Shown here in pieces: positions 1 to 12,964 of a stretch of DNA of 64,000 bases (position 1 is its first letter; each line of letters opens with the position of its first letter). Source of the stretch: Geobacter sp. (lineage in GTDB: Bacteria; Desulfobacterota; Desulfuromonadia; Geobacterales; Pseudopelobacteraceae); contig WKKS01000001.1 of the NCBI GenBank assembly GCA_009684515.1, positions 186,001 through 250,000 of the forward strand. Direction: 5' to 3'. The position numbers were made by a program, and so were the translations under genes. The notes under the pieces are model-generated. The model saw nothing but the letters and a program-made list of their open reading frames with translations, was not told the origin of the DNA and searched no databases.

Positions 1-776
1 TCGGGGGTGCATCCTACGTTACGGGATATCTGGTTAAAAGCAGCGGCCTGACGCCTGAATTGGGAGTTCTGGGAGGCACGCTGTTTGCCGCCCTGCTGGG
101 ATACATTGTCGGAAGCCTGGCCATCCGGCGACAGGGGATCTACTTTGCCATGGTCACGCTGGCCCTGGCCCAGATCGTCTATTTCGTGGCACTCAAGGCC
201 CCCTTCACCGGGGGCGAGGACGGTCTGCAAGGCATTCCCCGCGGCAAGCTCTTCGGCCTGATTGATCTGGGTCACGCTTATACCATTGGCGGCAGCCCTT
301 TGGGACTCAACCTGTATTACTTTGTCTTCGTCATGTTCTGCCTAGGTTTCTGGATCATTTACCGGACGATCAATTCACCTTTCGGCCAGGTGCTGAAGGC
401 GATCCGGGAGAATGAGCCCAGAGCGGTATCACTGGGGTACAAGGTCGAACGCTTCAAACTGCTGGCGTTTGTAATCTCGGCGGCACTGGCCGGCATGGCC
501 GGTTCATTAAAATCGTTGGTATTCCAACTGGCTTCGCTAACCGATGTCAGCTGGCACACTTCCGGAGAGGTGGTCCTGATGACTCTCCTGGGCGGGGTCG
601 GAACGGTACTCGGCCCCTTGGCCGGCGCTTTCACCGTGATAACACTCCAATCCGAGTTAAGTTCGGTCGGTTCCTGGATAACGGTAATCATCGGAAGTAT
701 CTTTGTGATCTGCGTGCTGCTCTTTCGACGCGGGTTTGTCGGTGAACTGGGACGACTGCTGAAACGGTCTCTGTAA
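1..776 (+). CDS. livM: Branched-chain amino-acid ABC transporter permease (LivM family), 5' truncated
   Basis: The reading frame is open from base 3 at the left edge, so the gene starts outside the window; about 257 C-terminal residues are visible. The product is a hydrophobic inner-membrane permease with several membrane segments and the LivM-type stretch around GIYFAMVTLALAQ, followed by the cytoplasmic EAA-like loop (AIRENEPRAVSLGY) that contacts the ATPase. It would form part of a high-affinity uptake system for branched-chain amino acids or similar substrates. The usual livG/livF ATPase genes do not follow; a ketone-body operon begins 31 bases downstream, so the transporter may import a substrate for it (inference). 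Confidence 0.9.
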   Translation, partial: GGASYVTGYLVKSSGLTPELGVLGGTLFAALLGYIVGSLAIRRQGIYFAMVTLALAQIVYFVALKAPFTGGEDGLQGIPRGKLFGLIDLGHAYTIGGSPLGLNLYYFVFVMFCLGFWIIYRTINSPFGQVLKAIRENEPRAVSLGYKVERFKLLAFVISAALAGMAGSLKSLVFQLASLTDVSWHTSGEVVLMTLLGGVGTVLGPLAGAFTVITLQSELSSVGSWITVIIGSIFVICVLLFRRGFVGELGRLLKRSL

Positions 777-807
777 AGTAAATGCTGTATAATTTCGGAG
801 GTGAAAT

Positions 808-1500
808 ATGGCTGTCGTCTGTACAAGCATCAAGGAAGCGCTGGAAGGAATACAGGATGGCGCCAGCATCATGGCCGGCGGCTTCGGACTGGTCGGTATT
901 CCTGAAAAGTTGATTCAGGGTCTGCGGGAATCGGGAGTACGGGACCTGACGGTCATCTCCAACAACTGCGGCGTGGACGAATGGGGACTGGGCATCCTGC
1001 TCCAGAACAAGCAGATCAGGAAAATGGTTTCCTCCTATGTGGGCGAGAACAAGGAGTTCGAGCGCCAATATCTGGCGGGTGAACTGGAAGTGGAGCTGGT
1101 TCCCCAGGGCACCCTGGCGGAACGGATCCGGGCCGGCGGAGCCGGCATACCGGCCTTCTACACCCCGGCCGGAGTCGGAACCCCGATTGCCGAGGGACGT
1201 GAGACCAGGGTTTTCGGCGTTAAGGAATACCTGCTGGAATATGGTCTGACGGCCGACTTTGCAATCGTCAAAGCCTGGAAGGGTGATCGCTTCGGCAATC
1301 TGGTCTACCGCAAGACCGCCCGCAACTTCAATCCGATGATGGCGGCTGCCGGCAGGATCACAATTGCCGAAGTGGAGGAACTGGTGGAACCGGGCGAACT
1401 GGATCCGGATCAGATCCACACCCCCAGCATCTACGTACAGCGCATCATCGCCTGCAGCGGCCATGAAAAACGGATCGAACGCCGCACGGTACGAAAATAG
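808..1500 (+). CDS. scoA: 3-oxoacid (acetoacetate) CoA-transferase subunit A
   Basis: This 230-residue protein is the alpha subunit of a heterodimeric family I CoA-transferase that moves CoA from succinyl-CoA (or another acyl-CoA) to acetoacetate. The N-terminal glycine-rich segment ([11 protein letters not shown]) and the C-terminal block ending [11 protein letters not shown] resemble bacterial ScoA/AtoD and the first half of mitochondrial SCOT. The start is well supported: GGAGG lies six bases upstream of the ATG. It is the first gene of a four-gene unit with scoB, a thiolase and 3-hydroxybutyrate dehydrogenase. The exact CoA donor cannot be told from sequence. Confidence 0.92.
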   Translation: MAVVCTSIKEALEGIQDGASIMAGGFGLVGIPEKLIQGLRESGVRDLTVISNNCGVDEWGLGILLQNKQIRKMVSSYVGENKEFERQYLAGELEVELVPQGTLAERIRAGGAGIPAFYTPAGVGTPIAEGRETRVFGVKEYLLEYGLTADFAIVKAWKGDRFGNLVYRKTARNFNPMMAAAGRITIAEVEELVEPGELDPDQIHTPSIYVQRIIACSGHEKRIERRTVRK

Positions 1501-1512
1501 AAAGGAGATTCC

Positions 1513-2145
1513 ATGGCATTGACACGCGAGGAAATGGCCCAGCGGGCTGCGCAAGAGATAGAGGATGGCTACTACGTCAATCTGGGGATCGGCATGCCGA
1601 CCCTGGTGGCTAACTATATCCCCACAGGAAAAAGGGTGGTGCTCCAGTCTGAAAACGGCCTGCTGGGTATCGGCCCCTACCCCACCGAAGAGGAGCTGGA
1701 TCCGGACCTGATTAACGCCGGCAAGGAAACAATTACCATGATCACCGGATCCTGCACCTTCAGCAGCGCCGAATCTTTCGCCATGATCCGCGGCGGACAC
1801 ATCGACCTGGCCATTCTGGGCGGCATGGAGGCCTCGTCCTCCGGAGATCTGGCCAACTGGGTCATACCCGGCAAGATGGTCAAGGGGATGGGCGGGGCCA
1901 TGGATCTGGTGCATGGCGCCAAACGAATCGTGGTCCTGATGGAGCATTGCAACAAGCATGGCGAAACAAAGATCCTCAACAGCTGCACCCTGCCGCTGAC
2001 CGGAAAGGGTGTCATCAACCGGATCATCACCGACCGCGCCGTACTGGATGTCACTCCGGAAGGGCTGCGGCTGGTAGAGGTTGCTCCGGGCTATACCCCG
2101 GCTGAAATCCAGGCCTGTACCGAGCCGACTCTGATTATGCAGTAG
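1513..2145 (+). CDS. scoB: 3-oxoacid (acetoacetate) CoA-transferase subunit B
   Basis: This is the beta subunit of the CoA-transferase, 210 residues. The catalytic glutamate that forms the glutamyl-CoA thioester is visible in the SENGLLGIG motif near residue 47, and the GIGMPT segment near the N terminus is also typical. AAAGGAG sits just before the ATG, and only 12 bases separate it from scoA. Together the two subunits should activate acetoacetate to acetoacetyl-CoA for the thiolase encoded next. Confidence 0.93.
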   Translation: MALTREEMAQRAAQEIEDGYYVNLGIGMPTLVANYIPTGKRVVLQSENGLLGIGPYPTEEELDPDLINAGKETITMITGSCTFSSAESFAMIRGGHIDLAILGGMEASSSGDLANWVIPGKMVKGMGGAMDLVHGAKRIVVLMEHCNKHGETKILNSCTLPLTGKGVINRIITDRAVLDVTPEGLRLVEVAPGYTPAEIQACTEPTLIMQ

Positions 2146-2171
2146 CAGCCTGGAGCGAAAGGAACCCAACC

Positions 2172-3350
2172 ATGCGCAACGTCGTCATTGCCTCTGCCGT
2201 CAGGACACCAATCGGCTCATTTAACGGTTCACTTGCCTCCATTTCCGCTGTGCAGCTCGGGCGGTTGGTCGTCGGCGAAGCTATCAGCAGGGCCGGAGTA
2301 TCCAAAGAACGTGTCGATGAAGTCATCATGGGGCAGATTCTGCAGGCCGGCTGCGGACAGAATACCGCCCGTCAGGCGGCCATCGGCGCCGGCATACCTG
2401 AACATATCCCCTCATATACGGTCAATAAGCTGTGCGGCTCCGGCCTGAAGAGTGTGGCACTGGGCGCTTTGGCGATCGCCGCGGGCGAAGCGGACCTGAT
2501 CGTGGCCGGTGGCATGGAGAGCATGAGCCAGGCTCCCTATCTACTGGACAAGGCCCGCAACGGCTACCGCATGGGCAGCGGCATTCTGGAGGACACCCTG
2601 CTCAAGGATGCCCTGATGGACGCTTTCTACGACATCCACATGGGGGTCACGGCCGAGAACATTGCCGATCAATACCGCATCTCGCGAGAGGAGGTCGATG
2701 CCTTTGCCCTGCAATCGCAGCAGAAGGCCGCCAAGGCTCTCGGCGAAGGAATCTTCAGCCGGGAAATAGTTCCGGTGCCGGTTCCTCGCAAGGGTGGCGA
2801 GCCGTTGCTGATTGCGGTTGATGAACATCCCCGCCGCGATACGACCATGGAGAGCCTGGCAAAGCTGAGGCCGGCCTTCAAGGAGGGTGGCATCGTCACT
2901 GCCGGTAATTCTTCGGGCATTAATGACGGCGCGGCGGCACTTTTACTGATGGAGCAGTCAGCGGCGCAGAAGGCCGGCATACGCCCATTGGCTCGAATTA
3001 TGAGTTGGGGATCGGTCGGCGTAGATCCGAGGATTATGGGTATGGGTCCGGTGGAGGCAATCCGCAAGGCATTGTCCAAAGCAGGCTTGACACTGGATGA
3101 AATCGATCTGGTAGAGCTGAATGAGGCCTTTGCAGCGCAGTCACTGGCAGTGATTCGCGAGTTGCGTCTGGACAGCCGCAAAGTAAACGTGAATGGCGGC
3201 GCCATTGCGTTGGGTCACCCGGTGGGAGCCAGCGGCGCCCGGGTGCTGGTGACGCTGCTGCATGAGCTGGAACGGAGTGGCCTGAGGCGCGGCCTGGCGG
3301 CGCTCTGCATCGGTGGCGGACAGGGCATCGCGATGGTGGTTGAGAGATAA
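2172..3350 (+). CDS. atoB: Acetyl-CoA acetyltransferase (thiolase)
   Basis: A 392-residue thiolase II that cleaves acetoacetyl-CoA with CoA to two acetyl-CoA, or runs in reverse. All hallmarks are present: the active-site cysteine in [11 protein letters not shown] near residue 88, the NEAFAAQ block, the [14 protein letters not shown] histidine block, and the C-terminal CIGGGQG with the second catalytic cysteine. The ATG is preceded by AAAGGA. Its place between the CoA-transferase and 3-hydroxybutyrate dehydrogenase genes points to degradation of hydroxybutyrate or acetoacetate rather than polyhydroxybutyrate synthesis; no phaB or phaC is nearby. Confidence 0.95.
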   Translation: MRNVVIASAVRTPIGSFNGSLASISAVQLGRLVVGEAISRAGVSKERVDEVIMGQILQAGCGQNTARQAAIGAGIPEHIPSYTVNKLCGSGLKSVALGALAIAAGEADLIVAGGMESMSQAPYLLDKARNGYRMGSGILEDTLLKDALMDAFYDIHMGVTAENIADQYRISREEVDAFALQSQQKAAKALGEGIFSREIVPVPVPRKGGEPLLIAVDEHPRRDTTMESLAKLRPAFKEGGIVTAGNSSGINDGAAALLLMEQSAAQKAGIRPLARIMSWGSVGVDPRIMGMGPVEAIRKALSKAGLTLDEIDLVELNEAFAAQSLAVIRELRLDSRKVNVNGGAIALGHPVGASGARVLVTLLHELERSGLRRGLAALCIGGGQGIAMVVER

Positions 3351-3393
3351 TCTATAAATGCGTTTTTTGGATAATACCAAGGAGAAATCGATT

Positions 3394-4176
3394 ATGCTCA
3401 AAGGAAAATCCGCACTAATCACCGGCTCGACCAGCGGAATCGGGCTCGGCATCGCCCGTGCCCTGGCCGGACAGGGTTGCAATATCATGCTGAACGGCCT
3501 GGGAGATCAACTGCGCATAGAATGTCTGCGCAGCGATCTGGAAGAGGAATTCGGAGTCAATGTGCGTTATCACGGCGCAGACATGACCCGTCCCGTAGAA
3601 ATTGAAAATCTTGTGGAAGTTACTTCAGCAGCTTTTGGCGGGGTTGATATTCTGGTCAATAACGCCGGAATCCAACATACGGCAAAAGTTGAAGATTTTC
3701 CACAGGAGCGCTGGGCCGCAATCATTGCCATCAACCTATCCGCCAGCTTTTACACGATTCATCATGCTGTGCCGCACATGCGCCGCGCCAGCTGGGGAAG
3801 GATCATCAATATCGCCTCGGTGCATGGCCTGGTCGCCTCGGCCAACAAAGCAGCTTATGTCGCTGCCAAGCATGGCTTGGTCGGCCTTACCAAGGTAGTA
3901 GCATTGGAAACGGCCGGCTCAGGCATCACCAGCAATGCCATCTGCCCCGGCTGGACCAGAACCGAGTTGATCGAGCCGCAGATTGCAGCCCGCGCCCGTG
4001 AACTCGGCGTTGATATCGAAGCCGGCGGCCGCAGCATGCTGGCAGAAAAACAGCCTTCGCAGCAGTTTGTCTCGATCGAACAGCTTGGCCAACTGGCACT
4101 TTTTCTCTGTTCGTCAGGCGCTGACCAGATTACCGGCACTGCTATTCCGATAGATGGCGGCTGGACAGCTCAATGA
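3394..4176 (+). CDS. bdhA: D-3-hydroxybutyrate dehydrogenase (SDR family)
   Basis: This 260-residue short-chain dehydrogenase interconverts D-3-hydroxybutyrate and acetoacetate using NAD(H). Visible features are the nucleotide-binding TGSTSGIG, the NNAG motif, catalytic Ser, Tyr and Lys (Ser in NIASVHG, YVAAK), and a C-terminal GTAIPIDGGWTAQ typical of BdhA. I place the start at 3394, where AAGGAG lies nine bases upstream, rather than at an in-frame ATG at 3358 that lacks a ribosome site. It ends the ketone-body operon and is followed by a strong terminator. Confidence 0.92.
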   Translation: MLKGKSALITGSTSGIGLGIARALAGQGCNIMLNGLGDQLRIECLRSDLEEEFGVNVRYHGADMTRPVEIENLVEVTSAAFGGVDILVNNAGIQHTAKVEDFPQERWAAIIAINLSASFYTIHHAVPHMRRASWGRIINIASVHGLVASANKAAYVAAKHGLVGLTKVVALETAGSGITSNAICPGWTRTELIEPQIAARARELGVDIEAGGRSMLAEKQPSQQFVSIEQLGQLALFLCSSGADQITGTAIPIDGGWTAQ

Positions 4177-4197
4177 TCCGTCATAGAATAAACGAAA

Positions 4198-4230
4198 AAA
4201 AAGGCCCGGCGTAATAACACCGGGCCTTTT
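4198..4230. terminator. Bidirectional rho-independent terminator between bdhA and korC
   Basis: A perfect stem AAGGCCCGG / CCGGGCCTT (4201-4209 with 4220-4228), flanked by an A run on the left and a T run on the right. It can therefore stop transcription of the converging bdhA (+) and korC (-) operons. Confidence 0.9.
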
Positions 4231-4253
4231 CATTTTGACAAAGACAACTTAGA

Positions 4254-4799
4254 TTAAGCTCGTGCAGCCAGTGCCTTATCAAATCCCATGCTGAAAGCTT
4301 TTCTGTTGAGTTCTATAAAAGCTTCTGGAACACTGGAAAGAACTGCTTTTTCAGCATTTTCTCTGGTGACCTGACCAGTCAGGGCAACCATTGCGCCAAG
4401 TGCAACAATATTGGCTACAATTTCACGGCCGACATCATTTTTGGCAGTGTTGATGATTGGGAATGCTACCGTTTTGAAGTTGCCGGCCGGAATATTCGTA
4501 ACCAGGTCGGAATCAATCAGTAGCACGCCACCTTCTTTGAGATCGTGTGAATATTTGTTTGCTGCTTCCTGAGTCATGGCAAGCAGGGCATCACACTGAG
4601 TGACTTTAGGATAGTCGATCGGGCCGTCCGAAATGATTACTTCCGACTTTGAAGCGCCGCCACGGGCTTCAGGTCCGTAGCTCTGCGACTGAACGGCCTG
4701 TTTCCCTTCATAGATCGAAGCGGCTTTGGCCATAATGATCCCGGCGGTGATCAGACCCTGTCCACCCGCACCGGAAAACCTGAGTTCATATCTTGACAT
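4254..4799 (-). CDS. korC: 2-oxoglutarate:ferredoxin oxidoreductase, gamma subunit
   Basis: This is the 181-residue gamma subunit of 2-oxoacid:ferredoxin oxidoreductase, with the family's N-terminal FSGAGGQGLITAG and the QSYGPEARGG segment. The enzyme oxidatively decarboxylates 2-oxoglutarate to succinyl-CoA with reduction of ferredoxin, and is reversible in anaerobes. The start at 4799 has AAGGAG upstream; an upstream extension to 4907 would overlap korB and has no family similarity. It is the last gene of korD-korA-korB-korC. Confidence 0.93.
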   Translation of the reverse strand: MSRYELRFSGAGGQGLITAGIIMAKAASIYEGKQAVQSQSYGPEARGGASKSEVIISDGPIDYPKVTQCDALLAMTQEAANKYSHDLKEGGVLLIDSDLVTNIPAGNFKTVAFPIINTAKNDVGREIVANIVALGAMVALTGQVTRENAEKAVLSSVPEAFIELNRKAFSMGFDKALAARA

Positions 4800-4827
4800 G
4801 AATATATCGCTCCTTTTCCTGTAATTA

Positions 4828-5646
4828 TTACTTTGAAGCCTTGGCACGCTCGATAACTTTGGCGTACTCTTCGGTATACTCTGGCTTGACTTCTTTATAA
4901 AGAACACCAGTTAGAACCTTGCCTTGCAGCTGCTCGGCAGTCATCTTCTCGGCAGCCTTAACCGGAACGGCAACTTCTTTAAGGCGATTCATCATTTCGA
5001 TGACTGACTTGTATTTGTTACGACGCCCATAAGTAGTCGGGCAGTCATCAAGGATTTCAACTACCGAGAAACCCTTGTGCTGAATAGCTTCGACTATCAG
5101 CTTGTCAATTTGATTGGCATGGAAAGCAGTTCCCCGGGCTACAAAAGTCGCTCCGGCGCCAATTGCCAACTTGGCGATATCGAAACCTGGGTCCGGATTG
5201 CCGTAAGGCGTCGTGGACGCTTTATGTCCGGTCGGAGTACATGGCGAGAACTGGCCGCCAGTCATACCGTAGATATAATTGTTCATAATGATGTAAGTCA
5301 TGTCAATATTGCGACGGCAAGCATGAATGAAGTGGTTACCACCGATAGCAGTACCGTCTCCGTCTCCGCCGCACAGAATTACATTCATTTCCGGCTTGGC
5401 CAACTTGACACCGGTTGCAAAAGCCGCTGCACGGCCATGCGCCGTATGCAGTGTACAGCAGTCGATGTAGCCTGGAAGACGTGAGGCACAACCGATACCG
5501 GAAACGATAGCGGTGTTTTCTTTCTGAAGCTTGAGCGTGTCCATTGCCCGGATCAACCCTTTCATGACAATGCCGTGGCCGCAGCCTGGGCACCAAATGT
5601 GGGGCAGTTTTCCTGGGCGGATATACTTATCGTAATCAAAAGCCAT
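4828..5646 (-). CDS. korB: 2-oxoglutarate:ferredoxin oxidoreductase, beta subunit
   Basis: The 272-residue beta subunit carries the thiamine diphosphate site. CPGCGHG near residues 19-25 and the GGDGDGTAIGG segment with a following NNYIYGMTGGQ match the ThDP/Mg-binding motif of KorB/PorB. It follows korA by two bases, so the subunits are translationally coupled. Subunit order and the separate small ferredoxin gene match the four-subunit Kor type rather than pyruvate:ferredoxin oxidoreductase. Confidence 0.94.
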   Translation of the reverse strand: MAFDYDKYIRPGKLPHIWCPGCGHGIVMKGLIRAMDTLKLQKENTAIVSGIGCASRLPGYIDCCTLHTAHGRAAAFATGVKLAKPEMNVILCGGDGDGTAIGGNHFIHACRRNIDMTYIIMNNYIYGMTGGQFSPCTPTGHKASTTPYGNPDPGFDIAKLAIGAGATFVARGTAFHANQIDKLIVEAIQHKGFSVVEILDDCPTTYGRRNKYKSVIEMMNRLKEVAVPVKAAEKMTAEQLQGKVLTGVLYKEVKPEYTEEYAKVIERAKASK

Positions 5647-5648
5647 GG

Positions 5649-6782
5649 TTATTTAACCTCCTTGATCTTCTCAACTATCTGGTCGGGATTGATCGGCTCA
5701 CCATCAACGCGGAAAATGCCGAGGACCGGAACCTTGCCTTGCGCACAACGTTCAAGCTCAAGAGAACACATACCCAGGTTCATTTCCGGTATAACAATCC
5801 CTTTTACTCTGTTGGCCAGCGCCTTGATCTGCTTGTCCGGGAACGGCCAGAAAGTTTTGATGCGGAACATGCCGGCCTTGATACCCTGCTCACGGGCAAC
5901 GTTGACAGCGTATCTTGCTGAACGGGATGTAGAACCGTAGGCAACGACGACAACTTCTGCGTCATCAAGCATGTACTCTTCGAAAGTTACAATATCATCA
6001 ACGTTTGCATCGACCTTACGTACCTGACGCTCTTCCTCTGCCTGAACGATCTCGGCTTTGGTGGTCGGAAAACCATCCTGCATCTTGTTCAGACCGGTTA
6101 CATGAAACTTGTAGCCAGAACCGAATGCTGCCAACGGCGGTACATCTCCAAAGCTGGTGTCATAAGGTTTGTACTGTTCTGGTGGTACTGAAGGAGATTT
6201 GCGTGGAACAACTTCAATTTCACCTGGCTCAGGAAAAACAATGCGCTCACGCATGTGAGCAACGATCTCATCTGGCATTACCATTACCGGTGTACGGTAT
6301 TTTTCTGACAGATTAAAAGCTCGTATGACTTCTTCATAAGTTTCCTGTACAGAGGCAGGAACCAGACAGATCGCAGGGTGGTCTCCATGAGTTCCCCACT
6401 TGGCAGACATAACGTCCGACTGAGAAGGACCAGTTGGCATTCCGGTGGATGGGCCGCCACGCATGACGTTGAAAACGACACACGGTATTTCTGCGATACA
6501 GCCGTAACCGATCAGCTCCTGTTTGAGTGACAAACCTGGGCCAGAAGTAGATGTGAGAACTTTGGCACCAGCCAATGATGCTCCAAGAATAGATGCCATG
6601 GCACCGATTTCATCTTCCATCTGAATAAATTTACCGCCGACTTTTGGAAGTTCGACAGACATAACCTCAGCGACCTCAGTCGATGGTGTGATCGGGTATC
6701 CGCCGAAAAAAGTGCAGCCGGCATATAAGGCACCATGAGCTGCGGCTTCGTTACCCTGCATAAACGCTACTTTTTTAGCCAC
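5649..6782 (-). CDS. korA: 2-oxoglutarate:ferredoxin oxidoreductase, alpha subunit
   Basis: The 377-residue alpha subunit has the pyrimidine-binding domain (GNEAAAHGALYAGCTFFGGYPITPST at the start, cited here only as residues 10-35) and the TSTSGPGLSLKQE block conserved in KorA/VorB. The C-terminal half (YGSTSRSARYAV, then MNLGMCSLELER) is the typical domain II/III. A GGAGG-like site precedes the start. It works with KorB, KorC and the KorD ferredoxin. Confidence 0.94.
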   Translation of the reverse strand: MAKKVAFMQGNEAAAHGALYAGCTFFGGYPITPSTEVAEVMSVELPKVGGKFIQMEDEIGAMASILGASLAGAKVLTSTSGPGLSLKQELIGYGCIAEIPCVVFNVMRGGPSTGMPTGPSQSDVMSAKWGTHGDHPAICLVPASVQETYEEVIRAFNLSEKYRTPVMVMPDEIVAHMRERIVFPEPGEIEVVPRKSPSVPPEQYKPYDTSFGDVPPLAAFGSGYKFHVTGLNKMQDGFPTTKAEIVQAEEERQVRKVDANVDDIVTFEEYMLDDAEVVVVAYGSTSRSARYAVNVAREQGIKAGMFRIKTFWPFPDKQIKALANRVKGIVIPEMNLGMCSLELERCAQGKVPVLGIFRVDGEPINPDQIVEKIKEVK

Positions 6783-6803
6783 TTTTGATTTCCTCCCGTA
6801 GAA

Positions 6804-7001
6804 TTATTCGGTGATGACTTTGATTGCAAAATCAGGGCAGCGCAGTTCACACTGCATACACTTGATACAGGCCTCTAGATTCTTAACAGAAGCATAGAAA
6901 CCTTTCATTTCTAGTACCTTTGTAGGGCAGAATTCGACACAGATGTGACACCCCTTGCAGTACTTTTCGATAATCTCAATCTTTGGCAATGTTTTCTCCA
7001 T
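6804..7001 (-). CDS. korD: 2-oxoglutarate:ferredoxin oxidoreductase, delta (2[4Fe-4S] ferredoxin) subunit
   Basis: A 65-residue ferredoxin with two CxxCxxCxxxC(P) motifs, CKGCHICVEFCP and CIKCMQCELRCP, which bind two [4Fe-4S] clusters. It passes electrons from the ThDP centre of the oxidoreductase to a soluble ferredoxin. AAAGGAG lies upstream of the ATG. As first gene of the kor unit it follows the mdh terminator, so it either has its own promoter in 7002-7057 (none is obvious) or depends on read-through. Confidence 0.93.
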   Translation of the reverse strand: MEKTLPKIEIIEKYCKGCHICVEFCPTKVLEMKGFYASVKNLEACIKCMQCELRCPDFAIKVITE

Positions 7002-7057
7002 CTGGAAAGGCTCCTTTATTCCGTAATAAAAGGTGTGGATTCATACCCTTATACATG

Positions 7058-7093
7058 ACAAAAGAAGGGCGGAGCTTCCCGCCCTTCTTTTGT
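7058..7093 (-). terminator. Rho-independent terminator after mdh
   Basis: A perfect 15-bp stem, ACAAAAGAAGGGCGG (7058-7072) with its complement at 7079-7093, and a six-base loop. It lies 34 bases past the mdh stop, between mdh and korD. The A/T-rich stem base makes it usable in either direction. Confidence 0.8.
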
Positions 7094-7126
7094 TGTTCTA
7101 ATGTAGTCAAACAGTTGAATGTCAAC

Positions 7127-8155
<1,029 letters not shown>

Positions 8156-9571
8156 TTATTTCATGTTTTCAATCAAAGCATCAGCAAATTCAGAACAGGA
8201 AAGCAGTGTAGCCCCCTGCATCATACGTTCAAAGTCATAAGTAACACGTTTCTGACCAATAGTTCTGTCCAAAGATTTTACAATCATGTCAGCAGCTTCC
8301 TGCCACTCTATGTATTCAAGCATCATCACACCTGAAAGTATTACAGAGCCGGGATTCACTTTATCCAGATTTGCATACTTGGGTGCGGTGCCGTGAGTAG
8401 CTTCAAAGATTGCGTGTCCCGTAACATAATTAATATTGGCTCCGGGAGCTATACCGATTCCACCGACCTGCGCAGCCAGTGCATCGGAAAGAAAGTCGCC
8501 TTCCAGGTTCATTGTGGCAACAACATCGAACTCTTTTGCACGGGTAAGTACTTGCTGTAATGTTATGTCAGCAATGGTATCTTTAACCATCAGCAGTTTC
8601 TTCCACTTACCTAAACCATGAGTCGGCATAAGAGTTAAAGCTGCTGAAACTTCTTTGCAAATATCATCTTTCTGTCTGGGAGACATCATATCGAAACCGG
8701 GATCGATCAATCTGGCATTATCTTCTTCAGAGATGCCTGGATTACGATCTTTGTTGTCAATAATCCATGATTCACGTTCGGTTACAATCCGGTCGCGAAA
8801 CTCAGTTGTGGCCATTAAATAGCCCCAATCCTTGAATGCACCCTCTGTAAACTTCATGATGTTGCCCTTATGCACAATCGTTACAGATTTTCTTTTGTGA
8901 GAAAGAGCATATTCTATTGCTGCACGAATCAAACGTTCGGAACCATCTTTGGAAATCGGCTTTATACCGATAGAAGATGTTTCCGGGAAACGAATTTTAT
9001 CAACACCCATTTCCTTAATCAGGAAATCTTTGACCCTATCACACTCGACAGTACCCTGCATCCATTCAATACCGACATAGATATCTTCGCAGTTTTCGCG
9101 AAAAATTACCATATCTACATCTTCGGGTTTTTTTACCGGTGATGGTACGCCTTGAAACCACCGAACAGGTCGCAAACAAACATAGAGGTCAAGCATCTGA
9201 CGTAAAGCTACATTTAGTGAACGAATACCTCCGCCAATTGGAGTTGTAAGCGGACCTTTTATACCGATTAAAAATTCTCTGAAGGCTTCAACCGTTTCAT
9301 CCGGAAGCCAGGCTTTATCGCCCATTTCTTTACGGAACAAATTAAAAGGTTTTTCACCGGCATAAACTTCCATCCAGGATATTTTTCTGTTGCCGCCATA
9401 ACATTTTTCTACTGCTGCATTGAAAACACGTACAGAAGCTTTCCAGATATCTACGCCAGTTCCATCGCCCTCAATAAAAGGAATTATCGGATTATCAGGT
9501 ACATTCAGCTTTCCGTCGCTTCCCATACAGATTTTATCACCTGCGGGAATATTCACGTACGTAAAAGCCAT
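8156..9571 (-). CDS. icd: Isocitrate dehydrogenase, NADP-type, dimeric family
   Basis: A 471-residue relative of E. coli Icd (416 residues). [12 protein letters not shown] contains the serine equivalent to the E. coli phosphorylation site, and [17 protein letters not shown] keeps the Lys-Tyr pair linked to NADP use. The extra length is mainly an insertion of about 55 residues in the middle (after GYLMATTEF, up to KDTIADI). It oxidises isocitrate to 2-oxoglutarate for the kor enzyme encoded downstream. A purine-rich GGAAAGGAAG site precedes the ATG. A second, unrelated isocitrate dehydrogenase lies immediately upstream. Confidence 0.93.
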   Translation of the reverse strand: MAFTYVNIPAGDKICMGSDGKLNVPDNPIIPFIEGDGTGVDIWKASVRVFNAAVEKCYGGNRKISWMEVYAGEKPFNLFRKEMGDKAWLPDETVEAFREFLIGIKGPLTTPIGGGIRSLNVALRQMLDLYVCLRPVRWFQGVPSPVKKPEDVDMVIFRENCEDIYVGIEWMQGTVECDRVKDFLIKEMGVDKIRFPETSSIGIKPISKDGSERLIRAAIEYALSHKRKSVTIVHKGNIMKFTEGAFKDWGYLMATTEFRDRIVTERESWIIDNKDRNPGISEEDNARLIDPGFDMMSPRQKDDICKEVSAALTLMPTHGLGKWKKLLMVKDTIADITLQQVLTRAKEFDVVATMNLEGDFLSDALAAQVGGIGIAPGANINYVTGHAIFEATHGTAPKYANLDKVNPGSVILSGVMMLEYIEWQEAADMIVKSLDRTIGQKRVTYDFERMMQGATLLSCSEFADALIENMK

Positions 9572-9630
9572 CCATCTTCCTTTCCGGTGAATATAAACAA
9601 TTTTTCATATTACTGGTTACAGACAGGGAT

Positions 9631-9659
9631 ACTGTATACAAAACAATTATACATGTCAA
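9631..9659 (-). promoter_or_regulatory. icd promoter with overlapping TTGTATAC-type site
   Basis: On the minus strand, TTGACA (9654-9659) is followed after 17 bases by TACAGT (9631-9636) as a possible -10. GTATAC (9634-9639) overlaps the -10, and TATACA/TGTATA half-sites flank it in the spacer. The arrangement repeats that of the idh promoter at 12053-12087, suggesting one shared regulator. Seen directly: the words and spacing; inferred: function. Confidence 0.6.
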
Positions 9660-9671
9660 TGCAATCGAAAA

Positions 9672-9697
9672 GGGCAGGAGATATTTATCTCCTACCC
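9672..9697 (-). terminator. Probable terminator after idh
   Basis: An 11-bp stem with one mismatch (GGCAGGAGATA with TATCTCCTACC), followed on the minus strand by CCCTTTTC. It lies between the idh stop and the icd promoter, so the two isocitrate dehydrogenase genes are probably separate transcripts. Confidence 0.65.
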
Positions 9698-9714
9698 CCT
9701 GTCGTTTTCAAGTA

Positions 9715-12257
<2,543 letters not shown>

Positions 12258-12953
12258 TCATTTTTTGCCGGAATATCGCCTGGCCTCCAGAACATCATCG
12301 CGATTAAAATGGCGAGGTATTGAAAGTATTTGCCCTGGCCAGAGACGTTTGGGATCACGAATTTGATCTCGATTCGCCCTGTATATAATCGGCCAGATCG
12401 TCGAATCGTTATATATCTCTGAGCGGCCTGCTATCTGTGGCAATGTTTCACCGCGTCTGACGGTATATGAAGAAGGTAAATGTTGTGGCAGATCCCTGGA
12501 TGCAGCTTTTTTCTGAAGCATGACTACCTTGGCAGCTTCTTCGGCCTGAATCCTTTCCAGTTCACGAAGGCGAAGTTCAGCTTCAGCAGCCTCACGAATC
12601 AGACGTTCTTCTTCAGCCTGGGCAGCTTTCAACATCGCCAACTGACGCTGCTCCTCAGCGAGTCTCTGTTTCATCCTGTGCAGTTCAGATCGAAGAAGTT
12701 CTGCTTTCTGAAAAGCGAGCATATAGAATGAGTCAGCTTCTATATCATTGGACTTGACATGGAAAATTGCTTCACCATGCTCAAATGTTTCAATTAAATT
12801 GCGATATTCCTGCGGAAAAAGCCGCGCGGCATCTTGTCGACCCAACTCGTCTACCACAGGTGCCACCTTACTACGCCAGGTTGGCACCGGTGTGGCGCAG
12901 GCCGCCAGCAGCAGTAAGTTAAACATCAATATCCAAGCTGCCGCGCGGCCCAT
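12258..12953 (-). CDS. LysM-domain lipoprotein with coiled coil
   Basis: A 231-residue exported lipoprotein. The signal peptide ends in a lipobox LLAAC with Cys near residue 19. Residues about 80-155 form a charged Glu/Arg/Ala-rich coiled coil, and the C-terminal LysM domain (about 160-215: YTVRRGETLPQIAGRSEIY and WPGQILSIPR) should bind peptidoglycan. It lies 11 bases after aspS and is the last gene of the minus-strand unit. The role may be an envelope scaffold; no enzymatic domain is visible. Confidence 0.85.
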   Translation of the reverse strand: MGRAAAWILMFNLLLLAACATPVPTWRSKVAPVVDELGRQDAARLFPQEYRNLIETFEHGEAIFHVKSNDIEADSFYMLAFQKAELLRSELHRMKQRLAEEQRQLAMLKAAQAEEERLIREAAEAELRLRELERIQAEEAAKVVMLQKKAASRDLPQHLPSSYTVRRGETLPQIAGRSEIYNDSTIWPIIYRANRDQIRDPKRLWPGQILSIPRHFNRDDVLEARRYSGKK

Positions 12954-12964
12954 TAGATTAATGA

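Noticed and set aside
688-2169. Long antisense open frame (493 codons) opposite scoA and scoB
   Set aside because: It is the complement of two clear CoA-transferase genes; low-complexity His/Gly/Gln composition and no ribosome site.
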